13,369 nt of DNA, taken from positions 1-13,369 of the forward strand of contig CATBLW010000050.1 of NCBI GenBank assembly GCA_949486985.1. Direction: 5' to 3'. Shown here one piece after another: positions 1 to 6,372 of this stretch (positions within the stretch are counted from its first letter, which is position 1; each line of letters begins with the position of its first letter). The notes under the pieces are model-generated. The model saw nothing but the letters and a program-made list of their open reading frames with translations. It searched no databases and was not told where the DNA came from. This DNA is from Prochlorococcus marinus str. MIT 9215 (GTDB lineage Bacteria > Cyanobacteriota > Cyanobacteriia > PCC-6307 > Cyanobiaceae). The position numbers and the translations under genes were made by a program.

Positions 1-26
1 CTAATTAGAAATAACTCATCGGAATT

Positions 27-542
27 TTAGGGTGTGAAACTGGCTTGCCAACGACGCCAACTCCGATCCAGCACCTCAGAGCAATTGGCAACCATCAGGG
101 CCCCGGCTCCACCCCAAACCATCCTCAAGGACAAATCCAAAGGGGCTGATCCAACTTCGCGAACGGTGGAGAACCCTCGCTGCTGGAAATAACGAACAAG
201 TCTTTGGTATTGATTATCTCCGTCGCGTATGGCCAATAGACGGGCTTGCCTGCAAGGGGTTGCCTCCAATGCCCAAGCCATCGTTGCAGCCCAGATCAAA
301 TCGCCAACACCAGGGGGAGAATCAGAACGAACACGCATCGTGTCGAGTTGCAGGCCTTTCTCGCCGCCATAAGCCCATCCCTTCATTTCTCCCCAAAGCT
401 GAACACGCGACTCGGCCAGCTCTTCAGCTACCACAACTTTTAAGGACCAAAGGTTCAGAGGCCTACCCACCTGCAACCGCAACAACAAGCCCCTTTCACG
501 AGCCTGAGACTCCAATTCGCTTAGCGATGGTCGTCTGGTCAT
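27..542 (-). CDS. Uncharacterised protein, possible GNAT-like fold
   Basis: A 171-residue soluble protein that I cannot assign to a named family. The C-terminal half has the most structured stretch: a segment reading RLVRYFQQRGF (about residues 113-123), then VREVGSAPLDL and a Gly/Trp-rich RMVWGGAGALM. The helix followed by RGF resembles the last conserved block of GNAT acetyltransferases, but the acetyl-CoA loop (R/Q-x-x-G-x-G/A) is not visible, so the GNAT idea is weak. There is no signal peptide or membrane segment. The ATG start has no clear Shine-Dalgarno. It lies 69 bases downstream of trhO on the same strand and may be the last gene of the lysA-cdaA-uppS-bioB-trhO series seen here. Its function is unknown. 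Confidence 0.75.
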   Translation of the reverse strand: MTRRPSLSELESQARERGLLLRLQVGRPLNLWSLKVVVAEELAESRVQLWGEMKGWAYGGEKGLQLDTMRVRSDSPPGVGDLIWAATMAWALEATPCRQARLLAIRDGDNQYQRLVRYFQQRGFSTVREVGSAPLDLSLRMVWGGAGALMVANCSEVLDRSWRRWQASFTP

Positions 543-611
543 ATCAAAGAAACAACGCGACGTGTTGCAGCAACTAAATCTCTCTTGGGAAGCATCCTCA
601 CGAGCTAATTC

Positions 612-1571
612 CTAATCAAACATTCCTTCTTTTGATGTTTGTGGATCACGAAGCTGAGCCATCTGCCGTTGGCGTTCAGCAAAACGAAGCCTGTCTTGAT
701 CACTAAAGCGGTCTTCACAGTGTCGACATTGAATGCCAGGTCGATAGCTTTCTAAATTCATATCCTCTGGGGTAAGAGGCAAGCCACAGGCATGGCAAAG
801 GCGATGAACTCCTGGCAAAAGCTGATGATTCAGGGCAACCCGCTGATCAAAAACAAAACACTCACCATTCCATCGGCTTTCAGCCTCAGGAACCTCCTCG
901 AAATAGCGCAAGATGCCACCGCGCAAATGATGAACATCAGTGAAACCCTTTTGCAGCAAATAGGAGGTCGCCTTCTCACAGCGAATGCCACCTGTGCAAT
1001 ACATCGCGATACGGCGTGGTGCCTTCTGCTCAACAATTGGCCGTAATTCTTGCTCAACCCAAGCAGGGAAGTCTCGAAAACAATCCGTATGTGGATTTAA
1101 AGCTCCCTGGAACTCACCAACTGCCACTTCGTAGTCATTGCGAGTATCAACAACCAATGTGTCTGGATCATCGATGAGTTCATTCCAATCAGCAGGGTCG
1201 ACATAGGTCCCAACTTCTTCAAGAGGGTTCACTTCATCAATACCCATCGTCACGATCTCTTTCTTAAGGCGAACCTTGAATCGACGAAAGGCTTGTTCCT
1301 TGGACCAGCTCAGCTTCACCTCAAACAGCCCATCTGGGAGTTCGTTTTGCAAACGAGCCAACAAAGACTCAACACCCTGCTTGGGCCCACAGATCGTTCC
1401 ATTGACTCCTTCTAAGGCCAACAAAACGGTTCCCATCAGATCGTGTTGCGAACCAATCGAATCCAAATCCTCCATTAACTTCGCAACTGTTTTCTCCTCC
1501 CAAGGGTTAAAGCAATAGAACGCAGCCACCAAATAGCGATCTGTCGTCATCCGGTCATCTGGAAACGTCAT
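612..1571 (-). CDS. trhO: tRNA uridine(34) hydroxylase TrhO (rhodanese family, UPF0176/YceA)
   Basis: A 319-residue protein of the TrhO/YceA family, whose characterised members hydroxylate uridine 34 of certain tRNAs (the first step towards 5-methoxy- or carboxymethoxyuridine) in the cytoplasm. Visible parts: an N-terminal alpha/beta domain starting YLVAAFYCF (from residue 13), a rhodanese domain from about residue 125 to 225 with VVDTRNDYE, and the active-site loop CTGGIRC with catalytic Cys192. A C-terminal cysteine-rich region has two CxxC pairs (Cys259/262 and Cys282/285) that could hold a metal. The ATG overlaps the bioB TGA as ATGA, which suggests translational coupling. An internal ATG at codon 8, closer to the conserved YLVAAFY, is an alternative start. 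The family assignment is firm. The tRNA role is carried over from characterised relatives. Confidence 0.93.
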   Translation of the reverse strand: MTFPDDRMTTDRYLVAAFYCFNPWEEKTVAKLMEDLDSIGSQHDLMGTVLLALEGVNGTICGPKQGVESLLARLQNELPDGLFEVKLSWSKEQAFRRFKVRLKKEIVTMGIDEVNPLEEVGTYVDPADWNELIDDPDTLVVDTRNDYEVAVGEFQGALNPHTDCFRDFPAWVEQELRPIVEQKAPRRIAMYCTGGIRCEKATSYLLQKGFTDVHHLRGGILRYFEEVPEAESRWNGECFVFDQRVALNHQLLPGVHRLCHACGLPLTPEDMNLESYRPGIQCRHCEDRFSDQDRLRFAERQRQMAQLRDPQTSKEGMFD

Positions 1572-2575
1572 TCTTGACTCGCTACAACATTCACTTGAAC
1601 ACCTGCCTGTGCAAGCAGTTCGCGATCTGCCTCCACATCAGGGTTACCAGTTGTTAGCAGAGTGTCGCCGTAGAAAATCGAATCAGCTCCAGCCTGCAGG
1701 CAAAGGATCTGTCCCTCTCGACCCAACTGCTCTCTGCCGGCGCTGAGACGCACGCGGCTTCGAGGCATCAGAATCCTTGCTGTAGCAACCATTCTCACCA
1801 TCTCAAGCGGGTCGACTTCAGGCAAGTCAAGTTCCTCAAGCGGTGTGCCCTCAACCGCTACTAAACCGTTAATTGGCACACTTTCAGGATGGGGTGTGAG
1901 GTTGGCTAACACCTGAAGCAAGGAGGCTCGATCCATTGTCGATTCCCCCATGCCGATGATGCCTCCACAGCAGAGCTTGATTCCGGCCGAACGCACGCGC
2001 TGCAACGTATCAAGTCTGTCCTGAAAGGTGCGGCTGGAGATGATGTTCTCGTAATTCTCAGGACTGGTATCCAGATTGTGGTTGTAAGAGGTCAAACCAG
2101 CCTCTGCCAAACGAACAGCCTGCTGATCTGTAAGCATTCCCGCCGTCACGCAGGCCTCCAAACCGAGCTCCCTCACCCCAGTCACCATGGCCAGCATCGC
2201 TTCAAACGGGGCTCCATCTCGAATCTCCCGCCAAGCCCATCCCATGCAGAAACGGTCGGCACCAGCATTCTTTGCAGCCTTAGCCCGATCAAGCACAGGC
2301 TGAACAGAAAGTTCTGGCTGGCCTGTGACATCACTGCTGTTATGCATGGACTGCGGGCAGTAAGCGCAATCTTCCTGACACCCGCCTGTTTTGACGCTCA
2401 GAAGCGACGCCAACTGAACCCGATAACCAGGATTCGCCGCACGATGAACAAGCTGAGCTTGCCAAAGCAAATCCATCAGCGGCATATCCAGCAGATCTTG
2501 CACTTCACCAACAGTCCAGTCATGGCGCAGCACAACTGATGCGGAGATCGGTTCCTTAGTGGCAAGCAAATTCAT
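1568..2575 (-). CDS. bioB: Biotin synthase BioB
   Basis: A 335-residue radical-SAM enzyme that inserts sulfur into dethiobiotin, the last step of biotin synthesis. The [4Fe-4S] motif is CQEDCAYC with Cys66, Cys70 and Cys73. The ligands expected for the sulfur-donating [2Fe-2S] cluster are also present by comparison with E. coli BioB: Cys110 (FCMGWAWRE), Cys142 (EACVTAGML), Cys202 (KLCCGG) and Arg276 (RVRLSAGR). NHNLDT and YENI lie around residues 165-177 as in the family. The length is normal. It starts with ATG 21 bases after the uppS stop, and its own stop overlaps the trhO start by 4 bases, so it sits in the middle of a co-transcribed run. No other biotin genes are in the window; bioB is placed among cell-wall and lysine genes rather than with bioF/D/A. 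Confidence 0.97.
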   Translation of the reverse strand: MNLLATKEPISASVVLRHDWTVGEVQDLLDMPLMDLLWQAQLVHRAANPGYRVQLASLLSVKTGGCQEDCAYCPQSMHNSSDVTGQPELSVQPVLDRAKAAKNAGADRFCMGWAWREIRDGAPFEAMLAMVTGVRELGLEACVTAGMLTDQQAVRLAEAGLTSYNHNLDTSPENYENIISSRTFQDRLDTLQRVRSAGIKLCCGGIIGMGESTMDRASLLQVLANLTPHPESVPINGLVAVEGTPLEELDLPEVDPLEMVRMVATARILMPRSRVRLSAGREQLGREGQILCLQAGADSIFYGDTLLTTGNPDVEADRELLAQAGVQVNVVASQE

Positions 2576-2596
2576 GAGACGACGACAGCCACTGAA

Positions 2597-3430
2597 TCAA
2601 GCTCCCAAATGACGAACAGCGGTGGGCTCTAAAGCATTGGTGTTATCTAAACGTTTGTTGGGCTCCAAACCACCAAAGCGTCGAGACCGAGACTGATAAT
2701 CAACAAGCGCCTTGGTTAGAGCAACAACATCGAAATCTGGCCAAAAGACGTTGGTGACATGAATCTCAGCGTAGGCAAGCTGCCAAAGCAGGAAATTGCT
2801 AATGCGACGCTCGCCACTGGTACGGATCAACAGATCAGGGTCGACTTCACCTGCTGTGAACAACTCGGCCGCAAATATGTTCTCATCGATCAAAGCAGGG
2901 TCCAGCTCGCCTCGTGCCGCCCGTTCTGCAAGCTTCTGAGCCGCATAAACCAATTCATGCCTGCCGCCGTAATTGGTGCAAACGTTGAAATGAATGCCCT
3001 TATTTTTCTCAGTTCGCTCGCTCGCTTCAACGATCAACTCCTGCAAGCGTTGGGGCAAAGCCTCAAGATCACCGAGGAAACGAATGCGCACCTGTTCCCG
3101 CTCGAGTGCTCCTAATTCACGCTGCAATACGCGCTCAAAAAGAGTCATCAAGAAGCTCACCTCATCACCAGGCCTTGACCAGTTCTCTGTGGAAAAGGCA
3201 TAGGCCGTTAACGCACCAATCCCCCAGTCACTACAAAGTCGAAGCGTTGTCTTGAGAGCTTCAACGCCAGCGCGATGCCCCATCACTCTTGGCAAGCCAC
3301 GCGCCTTTGCCCAACGCCCGTTCCCATCCATGATCACCGCCAAATGAGCTGGCATGCGATGAGGATCAAGCCCTGATGGGCAAACAATCGCCCTGGGGTT
3401 TTCTGATCTAGTGGCCGAACTGCGGCTCAC
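2597..3430 (-). CDS. uppS: Undecaprenyl diphosphate synthase (cis-prenyltransferase) UppS
   Basis: A 277-residue cis-prenyltransferase. The family condenses isopentenyl diphosphate onto farnesyl diphosphate to make the C55 lipid carrier for peptidoglycan and other envelope polymers. The signature IMDGNGRWAKARG holds catalytic Asp35; further conserved blocks are FSTENWSRP (79-87), NYGGR (153-157), RTSGERRISNFLLWQ (203-217) and YAEIHVTNVFWPD with Glu222. The first 25 or so residues form a non-conserved extension. The chosen start is GTG (30 bases after the cdaA stop, no clear Shine-Dalgarno); an ATG at codon 26 just before AHLAVIMDGNG is the alternative. It lies between cdaA and bioB in the same orientation. 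Confidence 0.96.
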   Translation of the reverse strand: MSRSSATRSENPRAIVCPSGLDPHRMPAHLAVIMDGNGRWAKARGLPRVMGHRAGVEALKTTLRLCSDWGIGALTAYAFSTENWSRPGDEVSFLMTLFERVLQRELGALEREQVRIRFLGDLEALPQRLQELIVEASERTEKNKGIHFNVCTNYGGRHELVYAAQKLAERAARGELDPALIDENIFAAELFTAGEVDPDLLIRTSGERRISNFLLWQLAYAEIHVTNVFWPDFDVVALTKALVDYQSRSRRFGGLEPNKRLDNTNALEPTAVRHLGA

Positions 3431-3460
3431 GGGAACATTGTCTTGATGGTGATGCTCACG

Positions 3461-4276
3461 CTAGGGCTTAGCAGAGCTACTGGCAGCCTTTGTGGCCACT
3501 GCACCAATTGAGGCACCGATCAACTCCTTTAAGAGGTCTTGCAACCTGCTGCTGGTGATCGGTCGTTCAAGTCGTCCCTGATTCGCAAGCGAGAGGGTTC
3601 CTGTTTCTTCAGAGACCACAACACAAATGCAACGATCAAAACGTTCCGTTATCCCTAGAGCCGCCAAATGGCGTGTTCCGTAACGGCTAATTCCCTGGCG
3701 AGAGAGGGGCAAGATCACACCAGCAGAAATGATCCGATTTCCCTTCACCAGAACAGCTCCGTCATGCAGAGGTGTGTCCGAAGCGAAAAGATTCAGCAAA
3801 AGCTCACTGCTGAGCTGAGCATCAATCGGAACACCAGGGTTAAGGAAATCCTCAGGCCGCAGATCACTGCCTGTATCAACAACGATCAAAGCTCCGCGGC
3901 GACTCTGAGACAAACGACCAGCGGCATCAGTGAGCTGAGCAACAGTGCTGGCAGTGGATCTGAGTTCATTCTGCGGATTGCCAAGTAGCACAGCCAGGCG
4001 ACCGGTACCAAGTAATTCCATTAACCGCCTCAATTCACCCTGCCAAAGAATGGCTAGTGACAGAGAACAAGCCAGCACGAGGGCATCCACCAACTTGGAT
4101 GTCAACGGCAGGCTCTCTAAACGCTGCACAAACCAAGCCAGTGCAACAAGAAAGAGATACCCCCTTAGCAACCAAAGGGTTCGTCGCTCATTGACCCTGG
4201 AGAAAAGCAGGACGCCAATCAACGCAGCGAACAAAACATCAAGCAGGCGCGGGTCAACCACCCCCCACAAATTCAC
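3461..4276 (-). CDS. cdaA: CdaA-type membrane diadenylate cyclase (c-di-AMP synthase)
   Basis: A 271-residue protein built like CdaA. The N-terminal 85 residues hold three hydrophobic segments (about 11-27, 34-50 and 61-78) that should anchor it in the membrane. A cytoplasmic DisA_N (DAC) domain follows at about 95-235. The family makes cyclic di-AMP from two ATP. Visible motifs are LHDGAVLVKGNRIISAG with the DGA triad at 172-174, GTRH at 200-203, and VVSEETGTLSLA at 220-231. The usual RHR motif reads RHL here (202-204). The start is GTG, supported by a purine-rich ribosome site five bases upstream. It lies between lysA and uppS, and no cdaR or glmM is next to it, unlike the Firmicutes arrangement. 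The family call is firm. Activity is likely but not proven, given the motif change. Confidence 0.93.
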   Translation of the reverse strand: MNLWGVVDPRLLDVLFAALIGVLLFSRVNERRTLWLLRGYLFLVALAWFVQRLESLPLTSKLVDALVLACSLSLAILWQGELRRLMELLGTGRLAVLLGNPQNELRSTASTVAQLTDAAGRLSQSRRGALIVVDTGSDLRPEDFLNPGVPIDAQLSSELLLNLFASDTPLHDGAVLVKGNRIISAGVILPLSRQGISRYGTRHLAALGITERFDRCICVVVSEETGTLSLANQGRLERPITSSRLQDLLKELIGASIGAVATKAASSSAKP

Positions 4277-4281
4277 GCCTT

Positions 4282-4287
4282 CTCCCC
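4282..4287 (-). promoter_or_regulatory. Ribosome binding site for cdaA
   Basis: On the minus strand GGGGAG lies five bases (AAGGC) before the GTG at 4276. Most genes in this window lack a visible Shine-Dalgarno, so this one is useful: it supports the GTG as the real start of cdaA. It sits in the 23-base gap after the lysA stop, so cdaA probably has its own ribosome entry within the operon. Confidence 0.55.
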
Positions 4288-4299
4288 AGCCTGACTGGC

Positions 4300-5667
4300 T
4301 TAGCCTACTGCCATAAAGCGTTCTGGCAGAACGTCGTATCGCAGTAGATCTTCCGGCTGCTCTCTTCGCTGCACCAAATCCGCTTGACCATCTCGAACCA
4401 GGACGGCAGCTGGGCGTGGAATACGGTTGTAATTTGAACTCATCGAGGCGTTATAAGCACCAGTAGCAAAGACCACCAAAACCTCACCACTACTGGCTTT
4501 AGGTAAGGCGAGATCCTTGATCAGAACGTCTCCTGACTCACAGTGCTTACCCGCCAACGTGATCGTCTCCTCCACTGGATCAAGAGGACGGTCTGCCAGG
4601 CAGGCGTTATAGAGCGATTGATAGGTGATCGAACGGGGGTTATCACTCATGCCTCCGTCGACGGAGAGATAGGTGCGCAGCCCAGGGATGACCTTGCGTG
4701 AGCCCAATCGATAGAGGGTTACACCTGCAGAAGCAACAAGTGAGCGGCCTGGCTCACACATCAAACGTGGTAAGTCGAGGTTGCGCGAACGGCAGGCTTT
4801 AGCAACAGCTTCTGCAACGACACGAACCCAATCTTCAATGGAAGGGGGATCGTCGGAATCGACATAACGAATTCCGAGGCCGCCACCAACATTGAGATCC
4901 TCTACGGGGTGACCCAACCCCCTAGCAAGCTGCAACACATCAGCCATGACTTCAGCCAAATCTCGATGGGGTTCGAGTTCGAAGATCTGAGAACCGATAT
5001 GGGCATGAATACCTGTCAAACGAGCCCATTTGCAGCCCAATAAAGACTGCAAAACAGGTTCAAGCTGATCGGGATCAAAACCAAATTTGCTATCGAGGTG
5101 TCCTGTCCGGATGTACTCATGGGTGTGGCACTCGATGCCAGGGGTAAAGCGAAGCATCAACCTTGCGGGCTCAGCCTCATCCGGCACCAGTTCCGCCAGA
5201 CGATCAAGGTCGTGCTGGTTATCAATCACGATCGTCACCCCATTGTCATAAGCCAGCAGCAACTCCTGATCTGATTTGTTGTTGCCATGAAAAACGATCT
5301 GATCGTTAGCCACCCCGCCCTGCAAGGCAGTCAGCAACTCACCTGCAGAAACGGCATCAAGTCCGAATCCTTCAGAAGCCACCAGGCTGCTCATCATCAA
5401 TGAGCTATTGGCCTTGGAGGCATAAACAGGCTGCGATCGGCCTGGGTAGTGACGTTGCAAGGCCTCGCGGTAGGCCTGACATGCTGCCCTCAGGCTGGCC
5501 TCATCGAGAACATAAAGAGGGGTGTCATAACGCTCTGCCAATTCACTCAGCAAGCAACCTCCAACACTCAACCTCGAATGTTCATCGATCTCGGTTGTGA
5601 TCGGAGAGAGGTTGCGGTTGGGGCTGAGGGGATCCCGCCCAGGCTCATAAGGGCTGGAGATAACCAT
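4300..5667 (-). CDS. lysA: Diaminopimelate decarboxylase LysA
   Basis: A PLP enzyme of fold type III that decarboxylates meso-diaminopimelate to lysine. Numbering from an upstream GTG at 5688 (462 residues): the PLP lysine is Lys92 in YASKANSS; HAHIGSQ lies at 228-234; the phosphate-binding NVGGGLG at 266-272; CEPGRS at 311-316; the substrate cysteine region CESGD at 383-387; and GAYNASMSSNYN at 410-421. I prefer the ATG at 5667 (455 residues). The GTG at 5688 leaves only 21 bases to the most upstream possible start of the divergent acetyltransferase gene, while the inner starts leave about 66 bases for two promoters. Neither start has a good ribosome site. It is the first gene of the minus-strand run, followed 23 bases later by cdaA. 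Product identity is very sure; the start is not. Confidence 0.95.
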   Translation of the reverse strand: MVISSPYEPGRDPLSPNRNLSPITTEIDEHSRLSVGGCLLSELAERYDTPLYVLDEASLRAACQAYREALQRHYPGRSQPVYASKANSSLMMSSLVASEGFGLDAVSAGELLTALQGGVANDQIVFHGNNKSDQELLLAYDNGVTIVIDNQHDLDRLAELVPDEAEPARLMLRFTPGIECHTHEYIRTGHLDSKFGFDPDQLEPVLQSLLGCKWARLTGIHAHIGSQIFELEPHRDLAEVMADVLQLARGLGHPVEDLNVGGGLGIRYVDSDDPPSIEDWVRVVAEAVAKACRSRNLDLPRLMCEPGRSLVASAGVTLYRLGSRKVIPGLRTYLSVDGGMSDNPRSITYQSLYNACLADRPLDPVEETITLAGKHCESGDVLIKDLALPKASSGEVLVVFATGAYNASMSSNYNRIPRPAAVLVRDGQADLVQRREQPEDLLRYDVLPERFMAVG

Positions 5668-5696
5668 GTCGATGAGCAATGAAGCCACAGAGTTGA

Positions 5697-5714
5697 ATCA
5701 ATCTAGGAATTGAT
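5697..5714. promoter_or_regulatory. Small dyad between divergent lysA and rimI
   Basis: Arms ATCAAT (5697-5702) and ATTGAT (5709-5714) flank six bases. A direct repeat of TCTAGG (5702-5707 and 5718-5723) overlaps it. The dyad sits in the short divergent region and would suit a dimeric helix-turn-helix regulator, or it may be chance in AT-rich DNA. On the minus strand the left arm overlaps TAGATT, a weak -10-like hexamer for lysA. No regulator is encoded nearby. Confidence 0.25.
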
Positions 5715-5733
5715 CCGTCTAGGGATGGTGGTC

Positions 5734-6189
5734 ATGCATTGCGTCATCCCCTTGGGAATTGATCAGCTGGATGCTTGTCTAGAGCTTGATCGGCTTGCTC
5801 TCAGTGGACTTTGGAGCGAGCAACAATGGACCCAGGAACTCACCGGCGCAGGGCATCTATGCCTTGGGATCTTTGATTCCTCTGCCTTAGTGGCCTTGGC
5901 CTGCGGATGCTTAGTGGTCGACGAATTTCAACTCACGGCCGTAGCTGTGCATCCTCAACATCGACGCCAGGGCCTTGCCAAGCTGGTGCTATCCAAACTC
6001 CTGGAAAAGGCGGAGCTGGCCGGTGCGATAGAAGCAAATTTGGACGTTGCCAGCACCAATTCAGCAGCAAAAGCCCTCTATCAAAGCTGCGATTTCACAA
6101 CAACAGGATCTCGAAGCCGCTATTACAAAGACGGAAGCGATGCCCTGATTCAATGGCGAGCTCTAAGCCAAAACGCACAATCAAGGTAG
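5734..6189 (+). CDS. rimI: RimI-like GNAT N-acetyltransferase
   Basis: A GNAT acetyltransferase of about 151 residues, most like RimI, which acetylates the N-terminal alanine of ribosomal protein S18 using acetyl-CoA. The acetyl-CoA loop is in VAVHPQHRRQGLAKLVL (R/Q-x-x-G-x-A pattern). Next come LDVASTNSAAKALY with the typical N-x-x-A-x-x-LY, and a closing GSRSRYYKDGSDALI that matches the RimI ending G-x-R-x-x-YY...DA. The open frame begins at a TTG at 5710, with ATGs at 5725 and 5734. I chose 5734 because AGGG (5721-5724) lies nine bases upstream and this leaves room for the divergent lysA promoter. It diverges from lysA and is followed 183 bases later by clpC. The exact substrate cannot be read from sequence. 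Confidence 0.85.
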   Translation: MHCVIPLGIDQLDACLELDRLALSGLWSEQQWTQELTGAGHLCLGIFDSSALVALACGCLVVDEFQLTAVAVHPQHRRQGLAKLVLSKLLEKAELAGAIEANLDVASTNSAAKALYQSCDFTTTGSRSRYYKDGSDALIQWRALSQNAQSR

Positions 6190-6372
6190 AGATTTTGATT
6201 CAGTGTGGATTACCGTCCAATAAACACATAAAACCGCACATTTTCGCAGCTTGATTGTTACTTTCACCCCCCCTAAGCCCTCTACAGAGAAGGGATGTGA
6301 TCAATAGAACCATCACACGACATTCCTGTCGCAACCCTGATAGGTTAGTGATAGGTGTACGTGGCCTGGACC
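6190..6372 (+). promoter_or_regulatory. Leader and probable promoter region of clpC
   Basis: This 183-base stretch between the acetyltransferase gene and clpC is the likely site of the clpC promoter. I cannot point to a convincing -35/-10 pair. Visible details are a weak AT-rich hairpin around the preceding stop codon (6179-6184 with 6195-6200), a run of seven C at 6267-6273, and a small hairpin CCCTCT (6278-6283) with AG/AGGG (6288-6294) holding one bulged A. No CIRCE element (TTAGCACTC-N9-GAGTGCTAA) is present. No Shine-Dalgarno precedes the ATG at 6373. Confidence 0.35.

Noticed and set aside
2078..2539. 153-codon open frame antisense to bioB
   Set aside because: Lies fully opposite well-conserved bioB codons and encodes no recognisable protein.
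6267..6273. Run of seven C before clpC
   Set aside because: Could be a slippage-prone tract, but nothing shows that it affects expression; too little to build on.
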